From Marisalimonas sp016777705 (GTDB lineage: Bacteria; Pseudomonadota; Alphaproteobacteria; Puniceispirillales; Marisalimonadaceae): DNA of 64,000 nt. Every line of letters starts with the position of its first letter. Position 1 is the stretch's first letter. A model generated the notes under the pieces. That model saw only the letters and a program-made list of their open reading frames with translations, was not told the DNA's origin and ran no database searches. Below are positions 18,241 to 27,782 of the stretch, piece by piece. The stretch lies in the NCBI RefSeq assembly GCF_047717795.1, contig NZ_CP159808.1, positions 744,001-808,000 on the forward strand. Direction: 5' to 3'. The translations under genes were made by a program, and so were the position numbers.

Positions 18241-19737
18241 TTGAATACTTTAGTAACTGATACTCAGTCATCATTCAAATGGTTCATATTAGCTACAGCT
18301 ACTTTTGTAACTATGCTTTATGCAATGAATGTAACCATAGCCTCAATAGCCTTGTCAGACATGAGAGGTGCTATGGGTGCAACGCAAGATCAAATTTCTT
18401 GGGTTGTGACAGGTAATATTGTTGCAACAGCAATTTTTACGCCTTTTGCTGGTTGGTTAACTTCAAGAATACAAATTCGTACCATTCTTATTTTTAGTGT
18501 TTTAGGATTTATTATTTCATCTATATTTTGTGGTTTATCTAACTCTTTAGAAGAAATTGTGATTTCAAGAGTTGCCCAAGGTGTTTTTGGAGCTCCTTTG
18601 CCTCCTTTATCACAGACATTAGTTTTAGCAGCATTCCCTGTTAAGCAAAGATCATTGGCAATGGCAATTTGGGGTATGGGAACTATTCTAGGCCCAGTTA
18701 TTGCGCCGACCATTGGTGGATATTTAGGAGAATTACTTGATTGGAGATGGATTTTTTATACTTTAGTTCCATTTGGGTTTTGTGCTTTATTTGCTGTTAT
18801 AGCTGTAGTACCTAAAAAGCCAGTTGTTGGAGGTGTATCACTCGACTGGATTGGTTTTTTAGCTTTAGCAAGTAGTGTTGCTGCTTTGCAGATTATGTTT
18901 GATCGAGGTGAAAGGAATAGTTGGTTTGAAAGTATTGAAACAATCATCGAGTGTGGAGTAGCTATTCTTGGATTTTACATTTTTATTTTTCATAGTTTAA
19001 CTTCTAAAAGACCTTTCATAAATTTGTTAATTTTTAAGGATAGAAATTATACAGTAGGTCTAATTCTAATTTTTTTCTTTGGGATGTTAAACTTTGTACC
19101 AATGGTAATTTTCCCACCCTTACTTCAAGAGTTAAGAGGTTATCCTCAGTCTGTAATTGGCTTGATATTAGGTATAAGAGGTATAGGAACATTTCTTGGT
19201 TTTTTTATAATAGCATTCACTGGAAGAGTTGACCCAAGAATAATCATTTTCTTTGGTTTTTTTATTCAAGCTATATCAGGTTATTATATGTCAACTTTTG
19301 ATATTAATATGAGTTTCTCAATGATTGCTTGGGCAAGTTTAGTCCAAGGTTTGGGTGTTGGTTTAACGTGGCCGCCGGTCAGTGTTATTTGTTTTGCTAC
19401 TCTATCAAATAAATATCACGGCGAAGCAACTGCAATGTTTCATTTAATAAGAAACATAGGTTCTAGCTTTTTTATTTCAGTAAGTGTAGCTGTAGTTCTT
19501 CACATGGGTCAGGTGAACTTTGAAGAAATTGGTTCTATGGTTTCAATCTGGAATCAAGGAATAAATTTTAATAATTTAACGAATACTTTGAATGAACTAA
19601 ATATAACAAAACTAACTAATGAATTAAATAGACAAAGTTTAATGGTTGGATATATAGATGCATTTAGGCTATATTCTTGGGTAGCGTTTTTATCAATTCC
19701 TTTAATCTTCTTGATAAAAATACAAAAAAAAGATTAG
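18241..19737 (+). CDS. emrB: DHA2-family multidrug MFS exporter (EmrB-like)
   Basis: About 498 residues with 14 predicted membrane spans. It shows QISWVVTGNIVATAIFTPFAG (cut here) typical of EmrB/QacA, RVAQGVFGAPLPPLSQTLV for motif C region, and GTILGPVIAPTIGGYLGE. An in-frame TTG at 18220 would overlap the adaptor gene by 14 nt; I prefer the TTG at 18241, which places the conserved N-terminus right at the start, but the choice is uncertain. It works with the upstream adaptor to export drugs or metabolites using the proton gradient. Confidence 0.9.
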   Translation: MNTLVTDTQSSFKWFILATATFVTMLYAMNVTIASIALSDMRGAMGATQDQISWVVTGNIVATAIFTPFAGWLTSRIQIRTILIFSVLGFIISSIFCGLSNSLEEIVISRVAQGVFGAPLPPLSQTLVLAAFPVKQRSLAMAIWGMGTILGPVIAPTIGGYLGELLDWRWIFYTLVPFGFCALFAVIAVVPKKPVVGGVSLDWIGFLALASSVAALQIMFDRGERNSWFESIETIIECGVAILGFYIFIFHSLTSKRPFINLLIFKDRNYTVGLILIFFFGMLNFVPMVIFPPLLQELRGYPQSVIGLILGIRGIGTFLGFFIIAFTGRVDPRIIIFFGFFIQAISGYYMSTFDINMSFSMIAWASLVQGLGVGLTWPPVSVICFATLSNKYHGEATAMFHLIRNIGSSFFISVSVAVVLHMGQVNFEEIGSMVSIWNQGINFNNLTNTLNELNITKLTNELNRQSLMVGYIDAFRLYSWVAFLSIPLIFLIKIQKKD

Positions 19738-19764
19738 TTAATATTAAAGTGAGATTACATTGAT

Positions 19765-20661
19765 ATGGTTAATAATAATATTACACTTTTAGATGGTGGG
19801 ATGGGACAGGAATTAGTCCATAGATCTTCATTTAAACCCGACAGTTTATGGTCAACGAGGGTGCTATTAGACGAATATGATTTAGTAGTTAATTTACATA
19901 AAGATTTTATTAAAGCTGGAGCTGACGGCATTACTATAAATTCTTATGGTATAACTCCACATAGGTTAAAAAGACACAACTTAGATAATATGTTTGTAAC
20001 TCTTCAACAAAAATCAGTGGCAGCTGCAAAGCAAGCTATAGACGAAATGTCTTCAACTAAAAAGATCCAAATATATGGATGTCTTCCCCCATTAATTGGA
20101 AGTTATTATAGGACCGTTGGTATTAATAGAACCGAAGCTGTTGAAATATACAAAAAAATGATTGAAATTCAAGAAAGGGGTGTTGATGCTTTTATCTGTG
20201 AAACAGTAACCTCTATTGAAGAAGCACAAATACTTATTGAGGCCACCTCCGAAACCTCAAAAAAAGTAATCTTAAGTTTTACTGTTGATGAAGTTGACGG
20301 CACAATTTTAAGATCTGGGGAAAGTTTAGAACTTGCGTTAAATCAGTTTGATAATTCTAAAGTAGATGAATTTTTAATAAACTGTTCACCTCCAGAGTCA
20401 ATGATTATGTCATTAGAAATTTTAAAAAAATTTTCTAAACCTTTTGGAACTCAGCCTAATGGTTTTGAGACATGCTTGCCTTTAACCCCTGGAGAGAACG
20501 TCTCTGTACTAAAAAAAAGAAATGATTTTAATCAAGAAAAATTTGTTAATTTTGTACTCGAATGTATTAATGAAGGTGCATCAATTGTTGGCGGTTGTTG
20601 TGAAGTTAGTCCTGAATATATATCGGCTATTAACAACAAAATATTTAATTTGAATAAATAG
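19765..20661 (+). CDS. Homocysteine S-methyltransferase family protein (zinc, B12-independent type)
   Basis: 298 residues. LLDGGMGQEL at the N-terminus and the zinc-binding cysteines in INCSPP and IVGGCCEVSPEYI at the C-terminus are the full set expected for the MmuM/betaine-homocysteine methyltransferase domain. It would transfer a methyl group from S-methylmethionine or another donor to homocysteine to make methionine. A stand-alone domain of this length lacks the folate- and cobalamin-binding parts of MetH. Donor not known. ATG start at 19765, 27 nt after emrB. Confidence 0.87.
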   Translation: MVNNNITLLDGGMGQELVHRSSFKPDSLWSTRVLLDEYDLVVNLHKDFIKAGADGITINSYGITPHRLKRHNLDNMFVTLQQKSVAAAKQAIDEMSSTKKIQIYGCLPPLIGSYYRTVGINRTEAVEIYKKMIEIQERGVDAFICETVTSIEEAQILIEATSETSKKVILSFTVDEVDGTILRSGESLELALNQFDNSKVDEFLINCSPPESMIMSLEILKKFSKPFGTQPNGFETCLPLTPGENVSVLKKRNDFNQEKFVNFVLECINEGASIVGGCCEVSPEYISAINNKIFNLNK

Positions 20662-20674
20662 GAGTTAATTTTTA

Positions 20675-21514
20675 ATGAGATTTAATGGAACTAAAAATTA
20701 TATTTCAACTGATGATTTAAACATAGCGGTTAATGCCTCTATATCACTTGAAAAACCGTTGCTAATTAAAGGTGAACCTGGAACTGGTAAAACTGAATTA
20801 GCAAGACAAATATCTGAAAGCTTAGGATTAGAAATTATAGAATGGAATATAAAATCAACTACGAAGGCACAACAGGGTCTTTATGAGTATGATGCGGTCA
20901 GCAGGTTAAGAGATAGTCAATTAGGTGAAAAAAAAATAGAAAACATAGGAAATTATATTAAAAAGGGAAAAATTTGGCACTCATTTGAATCTAAAGAAAG
21001 AGCCGTTTTACTTATTGATGAAATTGATAAAGCTGATATAGAATTTCCAAATGATTTACTTCAAGAATTAGACAAAATGGAGTTTTTTGTTTATGAAACT
21101 AATGAAACTGTAAAAGCAATTAAAAGACCAATAGTAATTATTACCTCAAATAATGAAAAAGAATTGCCAGAAGCATTTTTGAGAAGATGTTTTTTTCATT
21201 ATATACAATTTCCAGACAAGGATACGTTAGAAAAAATAGTTAACGTTCACTATCCTAACATCAAAAAACTGTTATTAGACAATGCTTTAAATAGATTTTT
21301 TGAAATTAGAGAAACTCCTGGTTTAAAAAAGAAACCATCTACATCAGAAGCGCTAGATTGGATAAAATTATTATTAATAGAAGACATTAATCCTATAGAT
21401 TTAAAAAGTGATGGAAAAGATATTCTTCCAAAACTTCACGGGGCTTTAATCAAAAATGAACAAGATATTCATCTTTTTGAAAGATTGGCTTTTATAGCAA
21501 GAGGAAATAGATAA
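20675..21514 (+). CDS. MoxR-type AAA+ ATPase (CoxD-like)
   Basis: 279 residues. Walker A GEPGTGKT at 33-40, Walker B LLIDEIDKAD with D115/E116, a sensor-1 ITSNNEKELPEAFLRRC segment with the arginine finger. MoxR ATPases act with VWA proteins as chaperones that mature or activate metal enzymes or other complexes. The VWA partner is 4 nt downstream. AGGAG precedes the ATG by about 10 nt. Confidence 0.9.
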   Translation: MRFNGTKNYISTDDLNIAVNASISLEKPLLIKGEPGTGKTELARQISESLGLEIIEWNIKSTTKAQQGLYEYDAVSRLRDSQLGEKKIENIGNYIKKGKIWHSFESKERAVLLIDEIDKADIEFPNDLLQELDKMEFFVYETNETVKAIKRPIVIITSNNEKELPEAFLRRCFFHYIQFPDKDTLEKIVNVHYPNIKKLLLDNALNRFFEIRETPGLKKKPSTSEALDWIKLLLIEDINPIDLKSDGKDILPKLHGALIKNEQDIHLFERLAFIARGNR

Positions 21515-21518
21515 AGGA

Positions 21519-22706
21519 ATGTTTTTAGATTTTTTTTTCAAATTAAAAAACTCTAGAATACCTGTAACGTTGAATGAATTTTTTACTTTTTTGGAGTCAA
21601 TACAATTAGATTTTATTGAGTATGACGTAAATAAATTCTATTACATAGCAAGAACTAGTCTAGTAAAAGATGAAAGATTAATTGATCGATTTGACCTAGT
21701 TTTTAGTGAATATTTCAAAGGAATTGAATCAATACAATTAGATGATATTTTAAATTCTCTTAATGTACCAAAAGAGTGGGTACAAAAAATGTTAGATAAG
21801 TATTTTTCAAAAGAAGAAATGGAAGAAATTAAATCTTTAGGTGGTTTTGATGAATTGATGAAAACACTTGAACAAAGGTTAAAAGAACAGGAAAAACGTC
21901 ATCAAGGTGGAAATAAATGGATAGGTACTGCTGGAAAATCTCCATTTGGAGCCTATGGTTATAATCCTGAGGGTATTAGGATTGGGCAACATGCAAGGGG
22001 TCAAGGAAAAGCAGTTAAGGTTTGGGACAAACGTACCTTTAGAGATTTTGATGATACTAGAGAACTTGACACTAGAGGACTGCAGGTAGCTTTAAAACGC
22101 TTAAGACAGTGGGCAAGAACTGGGGTAGAAGAAGAACTAGATATCGATGAAACAATATCTCATTCAGCAAAAAATGGGTATTTAGATGTTAAAACTAGGC
22201 AAGAAAGAGAAAACTCAATAAAAATTATTCTGTTCTTAGATGTTGGTGGGTCAATGGATGACTATATTAAGCAAGTGGAGAACTTATTTTCAGCAGCAAG
22301 AAATGTGTTTAAAAATTTAAACTTCTTTTACTTTCACAACTGTCTATACGAGGGTGTGTGGAAAAATAATTCAAGAAGATGGAAAGAACAATTTTCAACA
22401 ACTGAAATCTTTAGGACGTATGGGAAAGAGTATAAATGTATATTTGTTGGTGACGCTTCTATGAGCCCTTATGAAATATTAATTCAGGGTGGAGCTAATG
22501 AACATTTTAATCAAGAACCTGGACAAGTCTGGCTAGAAAGGGCTATTACACAATGGCCCTCAAATGTTTGGATAAATCCAACTAAAGAACAACACTGGAA
22601 TTATTCTCAATCAACTCATATGATCAAAGAAATATTTTCAGATAGAATGGTTCCTCTAACTTTAAAAGGAATTGAAGAAGCTACTAAAATTTTATCAAAA
22701 AAATAA
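21519..22706 (+). CDS. VWA-domain protein, CoxE-like (COG3825 type), MoxR partner
   Basis: 395 residues. A helical N-terminal half (1-130) is followed by a glycine/basic linker with FRDFDDTRELDTRGLQVALK and a C-terminal von Willebrand A domain. The MIDAS metal motif reads D241-V-G243-G-S245 instead of the standard DxSxS, so one serine is replaced by glycine; I believe this is a feature of the group rather than damage. A later GDASMSPYEI segment supplies the third MIDAS loop. With the MoxR ATPase it forms the two-component chaperone used by CO-dehydrogenase-like molybdenum hydroxylases (CoxD/CoxE), but no such target lies next to it. Confidence 0.82.
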   Translation: MFLDFFFKLKNSRIPVTLNEFFTFLESIQLDFIEYDVNKFYYIARTSLVKDERLIDRFDLVFSEYFKGIESIQLDDILNSLNVPKEWVQKMLDKYFSKEEMEEIKSLGGFDELMKTLEQRLKEQEKRHQGGNKWIGTAGKSPFGAYGYNPEGIRIGQHARGQGKAVKVWDKRTFRDFDDTRELDTRGLQVALKRLRQWARTGVEEELDIDETISHSAKNGYLDVKTRQERENSIKIILFLDVGGSMDDYIKQVENLFSAARNVFKNLNFFYFHNCLYEGVWKNNSRRWKEQFSTTEIFRTYGKEYKCIFVGDASMSPYEILIQGGANEHFNQEPGQVWLERAITQWPSNVWINPTKEQHWNYSQSTHMIKEIFSDRMVPLTLKGIEEATKILSKK

Positions 22707-22725
22707 CTAACTAGAACTTATTAAA

Positions 22726-23244
22726 TTGACTAATAACAGAAATATTCAAAAAGGACATGATGGTCCATACAAAACTCCAATTATTCTCTCTGAGAAAATA
22801 GTTCTTAAAGAGTGGATTGATTATAACGGCCATATGAATGTAGCTTTTTATACTCTTGCTTTTGATAATTCTCTAGATGAGTTTCTTGAGAATACTCTTG
22901 GCATAGGAGAGACCCATGCTTTACAAAACAAACAAGGTCCTTTTGTGCTTCAATCTCATTACCATTATCTAAATGAAATGAGCTTGGATGAAAAATTTAA
23001 TGTAAGGTTACTAGTCGTTGATTGTGACGAAAAAAAAATGCATTTATGCCTTGATATTTTTTCTATAAAACAAAATAAAGTTATTGCTGTTAGTGAGACA
23101 GTTTTAATTAATGTAAACTTAGCAATACGTAAAACAGAAAAATATCCCATATGGGCTTATAATAGACTTCTGAAACTCAAAAAAACTCATCAAAACGGAC
23201 AATTTCCTTCAGTCTTAGGAAAACCTATTGGTTTAAAGAAATAA
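22726..23244 (+). CDS. Hot-dog fold acyl-CoA thioesterase (4HBT-like)
   Basis: 172 residues. EWIDYNGHMNVAFYTLAFD (cut) near 28-46 is the classic 4HBT active-site helix entry with D, N, GH and N. One hot-dog domain, cytosolic, probably a dimer or tetramer of dimers. It resembles the thioesterases of carnitine/betaine-type CoA pathways as well as general YbgC-like enzymes; the substrate is open. Start TTG at 22726, 19 nt after the VWA gene. Confidence 0.8.
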   Translation: MTNNRNIQKGHDGPYKTPIILSEKIVLKEWIDYNGHMNVAFYTLAFDNSLDEFLENTLGIGETHALQNKQGPFVLQSHYHYLNEMSLDEKFNVRLLVVDCDEKKMHLCLDIFSIKQNKVIAVSETVLINVNLAIRKTEKYPIWAYNRLLKLKKTHQNGQFPSVLGKPIGLKK

Positions 23245-23250
23245 AAAATT

Positions 23251-24558
23251 ATGATTTTCAAACTGATATTAACGATATTTTGTTGGTTATCTGTATTACC
23301 AATTGTTTATGGTTTTAATTTTGGAATTTATTATAATTACTCAATTATATCTGTTTATGTCTTGTTGTTATTTTTAATGTTTATCTTTTCAAGACATATT
23401 ACGAAAATCATTATCATGCTCTTGTTTGTTGTTACTTATTTGATTTTGCCTAATCTACCAAGAGAAGAAGAACTTGCAAGGGCAGGGAACTTTTTTATTA
23501 TTTTTGCTGCTTTTCTTCCAAGCTTATGGTTATTAAGAGCTACAGCTATAACAATGCCATCAGTAGAAAAAACACAAAAGCTTTTGTCTGAACTTATTTC
23601 TACGAAGATACTTTCAGGTTTACAGGTAACATCTCACATACTTGGTGGTGTTTTAAATATTGGAACTTTTCCATTATTATCGTCGGTGATACCGCAAAAT
23701 GCAAAAGATGAAATAAGGCAAGCTGCAGGAGAAGCAGCTATAAGGGGAATGAATACAGCTGTTTTATGGTCTCCGTTCTTTGTAAGTTTTGCAGTTGGAC
23801 AGCTTTATTTACCTTCTAATTCAGCGTGGTTAGGCATAGCCTTTGGATTATTAGTAGCTTTGTTGTTTAATATAATAAGTATGAGATTTCTAATTGGAAA
23901 GTTGACATTAGGTTATCTTTTAGAAGCCATATCTTGTGTAAAACCAATTTTGTCAAGGCTATTAATCTTATCTGGATCCGTTCTATTTGTTGGACAAATA
24001 TTTAATAAAACTGCCTTGAATGCGATTGTGATAGTTATTCCTATTTTAGTGATTTTTCAGATGATGAGGCGGCCTGAAACTACCAAATTCATTATTCAAA
24101 ATTTGACTCGTTTGATTAAAAATTCTGGTGATGAAATGTTGTTGATATCAGTTTCAATGTTTTTAGGTTCGATACTAAGCGGATCAACTGAAATCCAAAA
24201 TTTTATTAGTTTAAATATTGGTGAGAATTTCCCTTTCTGGATTATGATCATTTTACTCCCATTTGTGGTATGGTTTTTTGCTTTATTAGGAGTGCATCCT
24301 ATAATTACTTCAGCTCCTATATTATCATTGTTTGGGCCTTTATTATCTGTTTGGGAAGCTGCTTTCTTAATGCAGGCTCATTTAATTGGGTGGTGTGCTG
24401 GCACGGCTAGTAGCTTTACCTCTCTTTCAGTATTAACAACTGCAGAAAATTTTAAAATTTCTATTAAAAAATTAATAATTGGACCCAATTTAATAGCAAC
24501 AGGGTGTTTAACTCTTTTTGGATCTATTTTTCTGATTTTGTTAAATTACTTTTTGTAA
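23251..24558 (+). CDS. Polytopic inner-membrane protein, putative carrier (ion-transporter-like)
   Basis: 435 residues, nearly all hydrophobic, with 10-12 predicted spans. Repeated short glycine/serine re-entrant-like stretches (LGGVLNIGTFPLLSSV near 131-146; FLGSILSGSTEIQ near 305; GVHPIITSAPILSLFGP near 350) recall the two-fold layout of the ion-transporter (IT) superfamily, where similar loops hold the substrate. I cannot assign a family. Its 3' end overlaps the convergent DMT gene by 18 bp. Confidence 0.55.
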   Translation: MIFKLILTIFCWLSVLPIVYGFNFGIYYNYSIISVYVLLLFLMFIFSRHITKIIIMLLFVVTYLILPNLPREEELARAGNFFIIFAAFLPSLWLLRATAITMPSVEKTQKLLSELISTKILSGLQVTSHILGGVLNIGTFPLLSSVIPQNAKDEIRQAAGEAAIRGMNTAVLWSPFFVSFAVGQLYLPSNSAWLGIAFGLLVALLFNIISMRFLIGKLTLGYLLEAISCVKPILSRLLILSGSVLFVGQIFNKTALNAIVIVIPILVIFQMMRRPETTKFIIQNLTRLIKNSGDEMLLISVSMFLGSILSGSTEIQNFISLNIGENFPFWIMIILLPFVVWFFALLGVHPIITSAPILSLFGPLLSVWEAAFLMQAHLIGWCAGTASSFTSLSVLTTAENFKISIKKLIIGPNLIATGCLTLFGSIFLILLNYFL

Positions 24559-25428
24559 GACATCATTAGTAATTTTTTTTCCTAATACGTGTTCTCTATA
24601 AGAGACATAACAAACACATATCATAATTACAGTTCCACCTATAATAACATATAGATCAAATTGTTCGTCAAATAAAAACAAACCAACCATTGAAGCCCAT
24701 ACAAGCTGAAGAAATAATATTGGTTGAGTTACAACCATTGGAGCTGCTTTAATAGCTTGTGTCATTGTTATATGGCCAATGGTAGCTATTAATGCAGTAA
24801 ATGCTAATATTAATAACGCTTCTAGAGATATAGGTTCCCAGCTATATATTGCAGAGGGTATCAAAAAAAATGTTGTAAAAACTGATAACATTGCAACAAT
24901 TTCAGATGATGAACGCTCTTTTGATACTATCTTAGCTATTAAATATGAGGCAGTAAATACAACTGTAGCCATAAGCATTCCAAACTGACCACTTTCAATC
25001 ACCTTAAAACCTGGCCTTAAAATAATTAAGGCTCCAACAAAAGATATTATGACTGCTGTAATTCTATGTTTATGAAGTTTTTCTTTCAAAAAGATACAAG
25101 CCCCAATTGAAACAAAAATATACGTAAGAAAACCAATCGCTGTAACTTCTGCAACGGGCATTACAGACATAGCATAAAACCATAAAGTTACTCCAAATGA
25201 GTGAACTAATCCACGCAACAAAAACTTATTCATTAATGGTTTATTTGGTTTAACTTTTATTAATGTTATTAAAGATGGAGTTAACAGCAAGGTTCCAATT
25301 GCATATCTCAGAAAGGCAGCTTGTGGAGCAGGTACTTCTCCTTCTAAATACCTTACTGTAGCAGTAACGCCGACAAATAAGATAGTGGTTAACACCATCC
25401 ACATAATTCCAATGATAGATTGATTCAA
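24541..25428 (-). CDS. DMT-superfamily transporter, EamA family
   Basis: 295 residues with ten membrane spans in two EamA repeats (about 8-140 and 150-285). Second-repeat signatures such as ATIGHITMTQAIKAAPMVVTQPILFLQ (cut into pieces: ATIGHITMTQA, APMVVTQPILFLQLVWA) are typical of RhaT/EamA permeases of marine alphaproteobacteria. The frame opens with TTG at 25428; an internal ATG at 25404 is an alternative. Substrate unknown. Ends within the last codons of the convergent membrane-protein gene. Confidence 0.85.
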   Translation of the reverse strand: MNQSIIGIMWMVLTTILFVGVTATVRYLEGEVPAPQAAFLRYAIGTLLLTPSLITLIKVKPNKPLMNKFLLRGLVHSFGVTLWFYAMSVMPVAEVTAIGFLTYIFVSIGACIFLKEKLHKHRITAVIISFVGALIILRPGFKVIESGQFGMLMATVVFTASYLIAKIVSKERSSSEIVAMLSVFTTFFLIPSAIYSWEPISLEALLILAFTALIATIGHITMTQAIKAAPMVVTQPILFLQLVWASMVGLFLFDEQFDLYVIIGGTVIMICVCYVSYREHVLGKKITNDVLQKVI

Positions 25429-25498
25429 AATATAAAGCTTCCTAAAGTTATTACCATGTTAACTAAATTTTACTTTTAAGTCTAATAACTTTTCTAAA

Positions 25499-27124
25499 TT
25501 ACATGCCTTGATAGTTTGGGCCACCACCACCTTGGGGTGTTATCCAATTTATGTTTTGAGTTGGATCTTTAATATCACAGGTTTTACAGTGAACGCAGTT
25601 TTGTGCATTTATTTGAAGTTGAGGTTTGTTATCATTTAGAACTATCTCATAAACTCCTGCAGGACAATAAAGTGTCTCAGGATTATCATACAATTCTAAA
25701 TTAGTCTTTATTGGTACATCTTCGTTTTTTAGAGTGAGGTGACATGGCTGATTTTCTTCATGATTAGTTCCTGAAAAAGACACATTAGTTAACCTATCAA
25801 AACTTATAATATTGTCAGGTTTTGGATAATTTATTTTTTCATGTTTATTTTTATTTTCTAAACTTTCATGATCAGTTCCATGATGATCTATGGTCCAAGG
25901 TGCATTACCTCTAAAAATATAAGTATCTAATGCGCTATAAACTATAGCTTTCCAGAAGCCCCACTTGAATGATGGTCTTATATTTCTAACTTTGTATAAC
26001 TCAGACCATACCCAACTATTCTTAATCTGATCCTCAAAATTTGATATTTCATCCTTTGTATCAATATTTTCAAGAATAGTTGATGCTGCTATTATACCTG
26101 ATTTCATAGCTAAATGTGTTCCTTTAATTTTAGGTACATTCAAAAAACCAGCCTCACAACCTACGAGCATTCCACCTGGAAAGGTTAATTTTGGTAATGA
26201 TTGTGTTCCACCTTCATTTAAAGCTCTTGCGCCGTAGTTAATTCTTCTTCCACCTTCAAGAATTTTTTTAATCTCAGGGTGATGCTTAAAGCGTTGAAAT
26301 TCCATATAAGGTGATAGATAAGGATTTTTGTAATCTAGCCCAACAACAAAACCAATTGAAATTTTATTTTTATCTAAGTGATAAAGAAAAGAACCACCAT
26401 AAGTGTCACTTTTTAAAGGCCAACCTGTTGTATGAAGAATACTTCCAGGTTTACTTTTTTCAGGTGAAATCTCCCATAACTCTTTAATTCCAATACCATA
26501 AGTTTGGGGTGAACTTTCTATATCAAGGTCAAATTTTTTAATTAAAATTTTACCTAAATGACCTCGACAACCCTCTGAAAAAACAGTTTGCTTTGCGTGT
26601 AATTCTATTCCTTGTTCAAAGTTAGGACCTTCACTTCCATCCTTTAACCTACCCATATCACAAGTAGCAATACCAATGACTTTATTTTGCTCGTTAAACA
26701 AGACTTCTGATGCAGAAAAACCTGGATATATTTCAACTTCAAGTAACTCTGCTTGTTCAGCTAGCCATTTAGTGAAGTCACTTAAACTTATTATATAATT
26801 CCCTTTATTATGCATTTGAGGAGGTGTTGGTAATTGATATGATTTTGTTTCAGTCAAATATAAAAATTTATCATTATTTGCTTTAGTTTTTAGGGGACAA
26901 TCTTTTGTTTTCCAATCAGGTATAAGTTCATCAAGGGCTTTAGTTTCAATTACCGCGCCTGATAAAATATGAGCTCCAACTTCAGATCCTTTTTCGACAA
27001 CACAAACTGATAAATCTTTATTAGCATCTTTACTTAATTGTTTTAATTTTATTGCGGCACTTAAGCCGGAGGGACCCGCTCCAACTATTACTACATCATA
27101 TTCCATTATTTCTCGATTACTCAT
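25499..27124 (-). CDS. Electron transfer flavoprotein-ubiquinone oxidoreductase (ETF-QO)
   Basis: 541 residues from the ATG at 27124, which has AAAGGG at good spacing; the longer frame to 27163 is rejected. FAD-binding GAGPSG at 15-20, a membrane-contact and quinone region in the middle, and a C-terminal ferredoxin-like [4Fe-4S] site with CPAGVYEI, NCVHCKTCDIKDP and the terminal GGGGPNYQGM all match the family. It takes electrons from ETF, loaded by acyl-CoA and amine dehydrogenases, and reduces ubiquinone at the inner membrane. ETF itself is not in the window. Confidence 0.97.
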   Translation of the reverse strand: MSNREIMEYDVVIVGAGPSGLSAAIKLKQLSKDANKDLSVCVVEKGSEVGAHILSGAVIETKALDELIPDWKTKDCPLKTKANNDKFLYLTETKSYQLPTPPQMHNKGNYIISLSDFTKWLAEQAELLEVEIYPGFSASEVLFNEQNKVIGIATCDMGRLKDGSEGPNFEQGIELHAKQTVFSEGCRGHLGKILIKKFDLDIESSPQTYGIGIKELWEISPEKSKPGSILHTTGWPLKSDTYGGSFLYHLDKNKISIGFVVGLDYKNPYLSPYMEFQRFKHHPEIKKILEGGRRINYGARALNEGGTQSLPKLTFPGGMLVGCEAGFLNVPKIKGTHLAMKSGIIAASTILENIDTKDEISNFEDQIKNSWVWSELYKVRNIRPSFKWGFWKAIVYSALDTYIFRGNAPWTIDHHGTDHESLENKNKHEKINYPKPDNIISFDRLTNVSFSGTNHEENQPCHLTLKNEDVPIKTNLELYDNPETLYCPAGVYEIVLNDNKPQLQINAQNCVHCKTCDIKDPTQNINWITPQGGGGPNYQGM

Positions 27125-27248
27125 AAACATCCCTTTAAAACATTTAATTATATTACTTAACAAAAAAAAATATACAGGTACTAGTAATTTTTGTTTTTTT
27201 TTAATAAAAGATAATCATTAAACTTTAATTTTGTATAAAGGTATCAAA

Positions 27249-27347
27249 ATGAATCCAGATGTCGGTCTTATATTACTAATATTATATCCAATTGTTTTAG
27301 TCGGGGCAGTAGTACTATTTGGTAAGTTCTCTGTGTCACCAGATTAA
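27249..27347 (+). CDS. 32-residue single-span membrane microprotein
   Basis: ATG at 27249 preceded by AAAGG (27237-27241) at 7 nt. The 32 residues start MNPDVG, continue as one hydrophobic span (about 7-24) and end FGKFSVSPD. The stop abuts the stop of the convergent SufU-like gene (27348). Size and layout are like small respiratory-complex accessory peptides, but no partner is obvious. Supported only by ribosome site, intact frame and membrane-span pattern. Confidence 0.5.
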   Translation: MNPDVGLILLILYPIVLVGAVVLFGKFSVSPD

Positions 27348-27782
27348 TTAATTTTCTTTATTAGTAGATTTCAAAGATTTTATTGTTGCTTCAAACGGCA
27401 TTGTTATACATGTATGCCTGTTTGATATCTCTTTTATAGGCAGGAATATTTCAAGCTCTTTAGGTAGAGAGCTATTTATTTCTTGACCATTATTATTTAA
27501 CCAAAATAAGAACTCTTTCATAAAGTCATTGTGAGGTACTGAATTGTTTTTAAATAATTGTACAACTAATCCAGCAGATGCTTCACATAGTGCGCAACCT
27601 CTCACTATAGCTGAGATATTGTTTATTTTTTTATTTATTAGATCAACCCTGACTTGAACTTCGTCCCCGCACATTGGGTTTTTCATATTAAATGAACAAT
27701 TATAATGATCTATAGCAAAACTTTTTTTATTTTCTGCAGCAAGTTTTAAAATTTTTTCTTGATATATAGATAAAGTATTCAA
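27348..27782 (-). CDS. Fe-S cluster scaffold/sulfur-carrier protein, SufU/IscU-like
   Basis: 144 residues. The IscU/SufU ligands are present at the expected spacing: C38-G-D40 (PMCGDEV), C63 (RGCALC) and C125 (RHTCITMPFEA). Bacillus-type SufU has the same C, D, C, C zinc set and acts as a sulfur acceptor for SufS; IscU uses it to build clusters. Start is TTG at 27782, immediately after the stop of the 43-residue gene (TAATTG), so translation is coupled. No suf or isc genes are close, and which of the two functions applies is not decidable. Confidence 0.85.
   Translation of the reverse strand: MNTLSIYQEKILKLAAENKKSFAIDHYNCSFNMKNPMCGDEVQVRVDLINKKINNISAIVRGCALCEASAGLVVQLFKNNSVPHNDFMKEFLFWLNNNGQEINSSLPKELEIFLPIKEISNRHTCITMPFEATIKSLKSTNKEN

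Noticed and set aside
18390..18947. Two minus-strand frames of 107 and 63 codons
   Set aside because: Antisense shadows within emrB without ribosome sites.
27125..27163. Longer N-terminus for ETF-QO
   Set aside because: The ATG at 27124 has AAAGGG at good distance; the extra residues are not part of the FAD domain.
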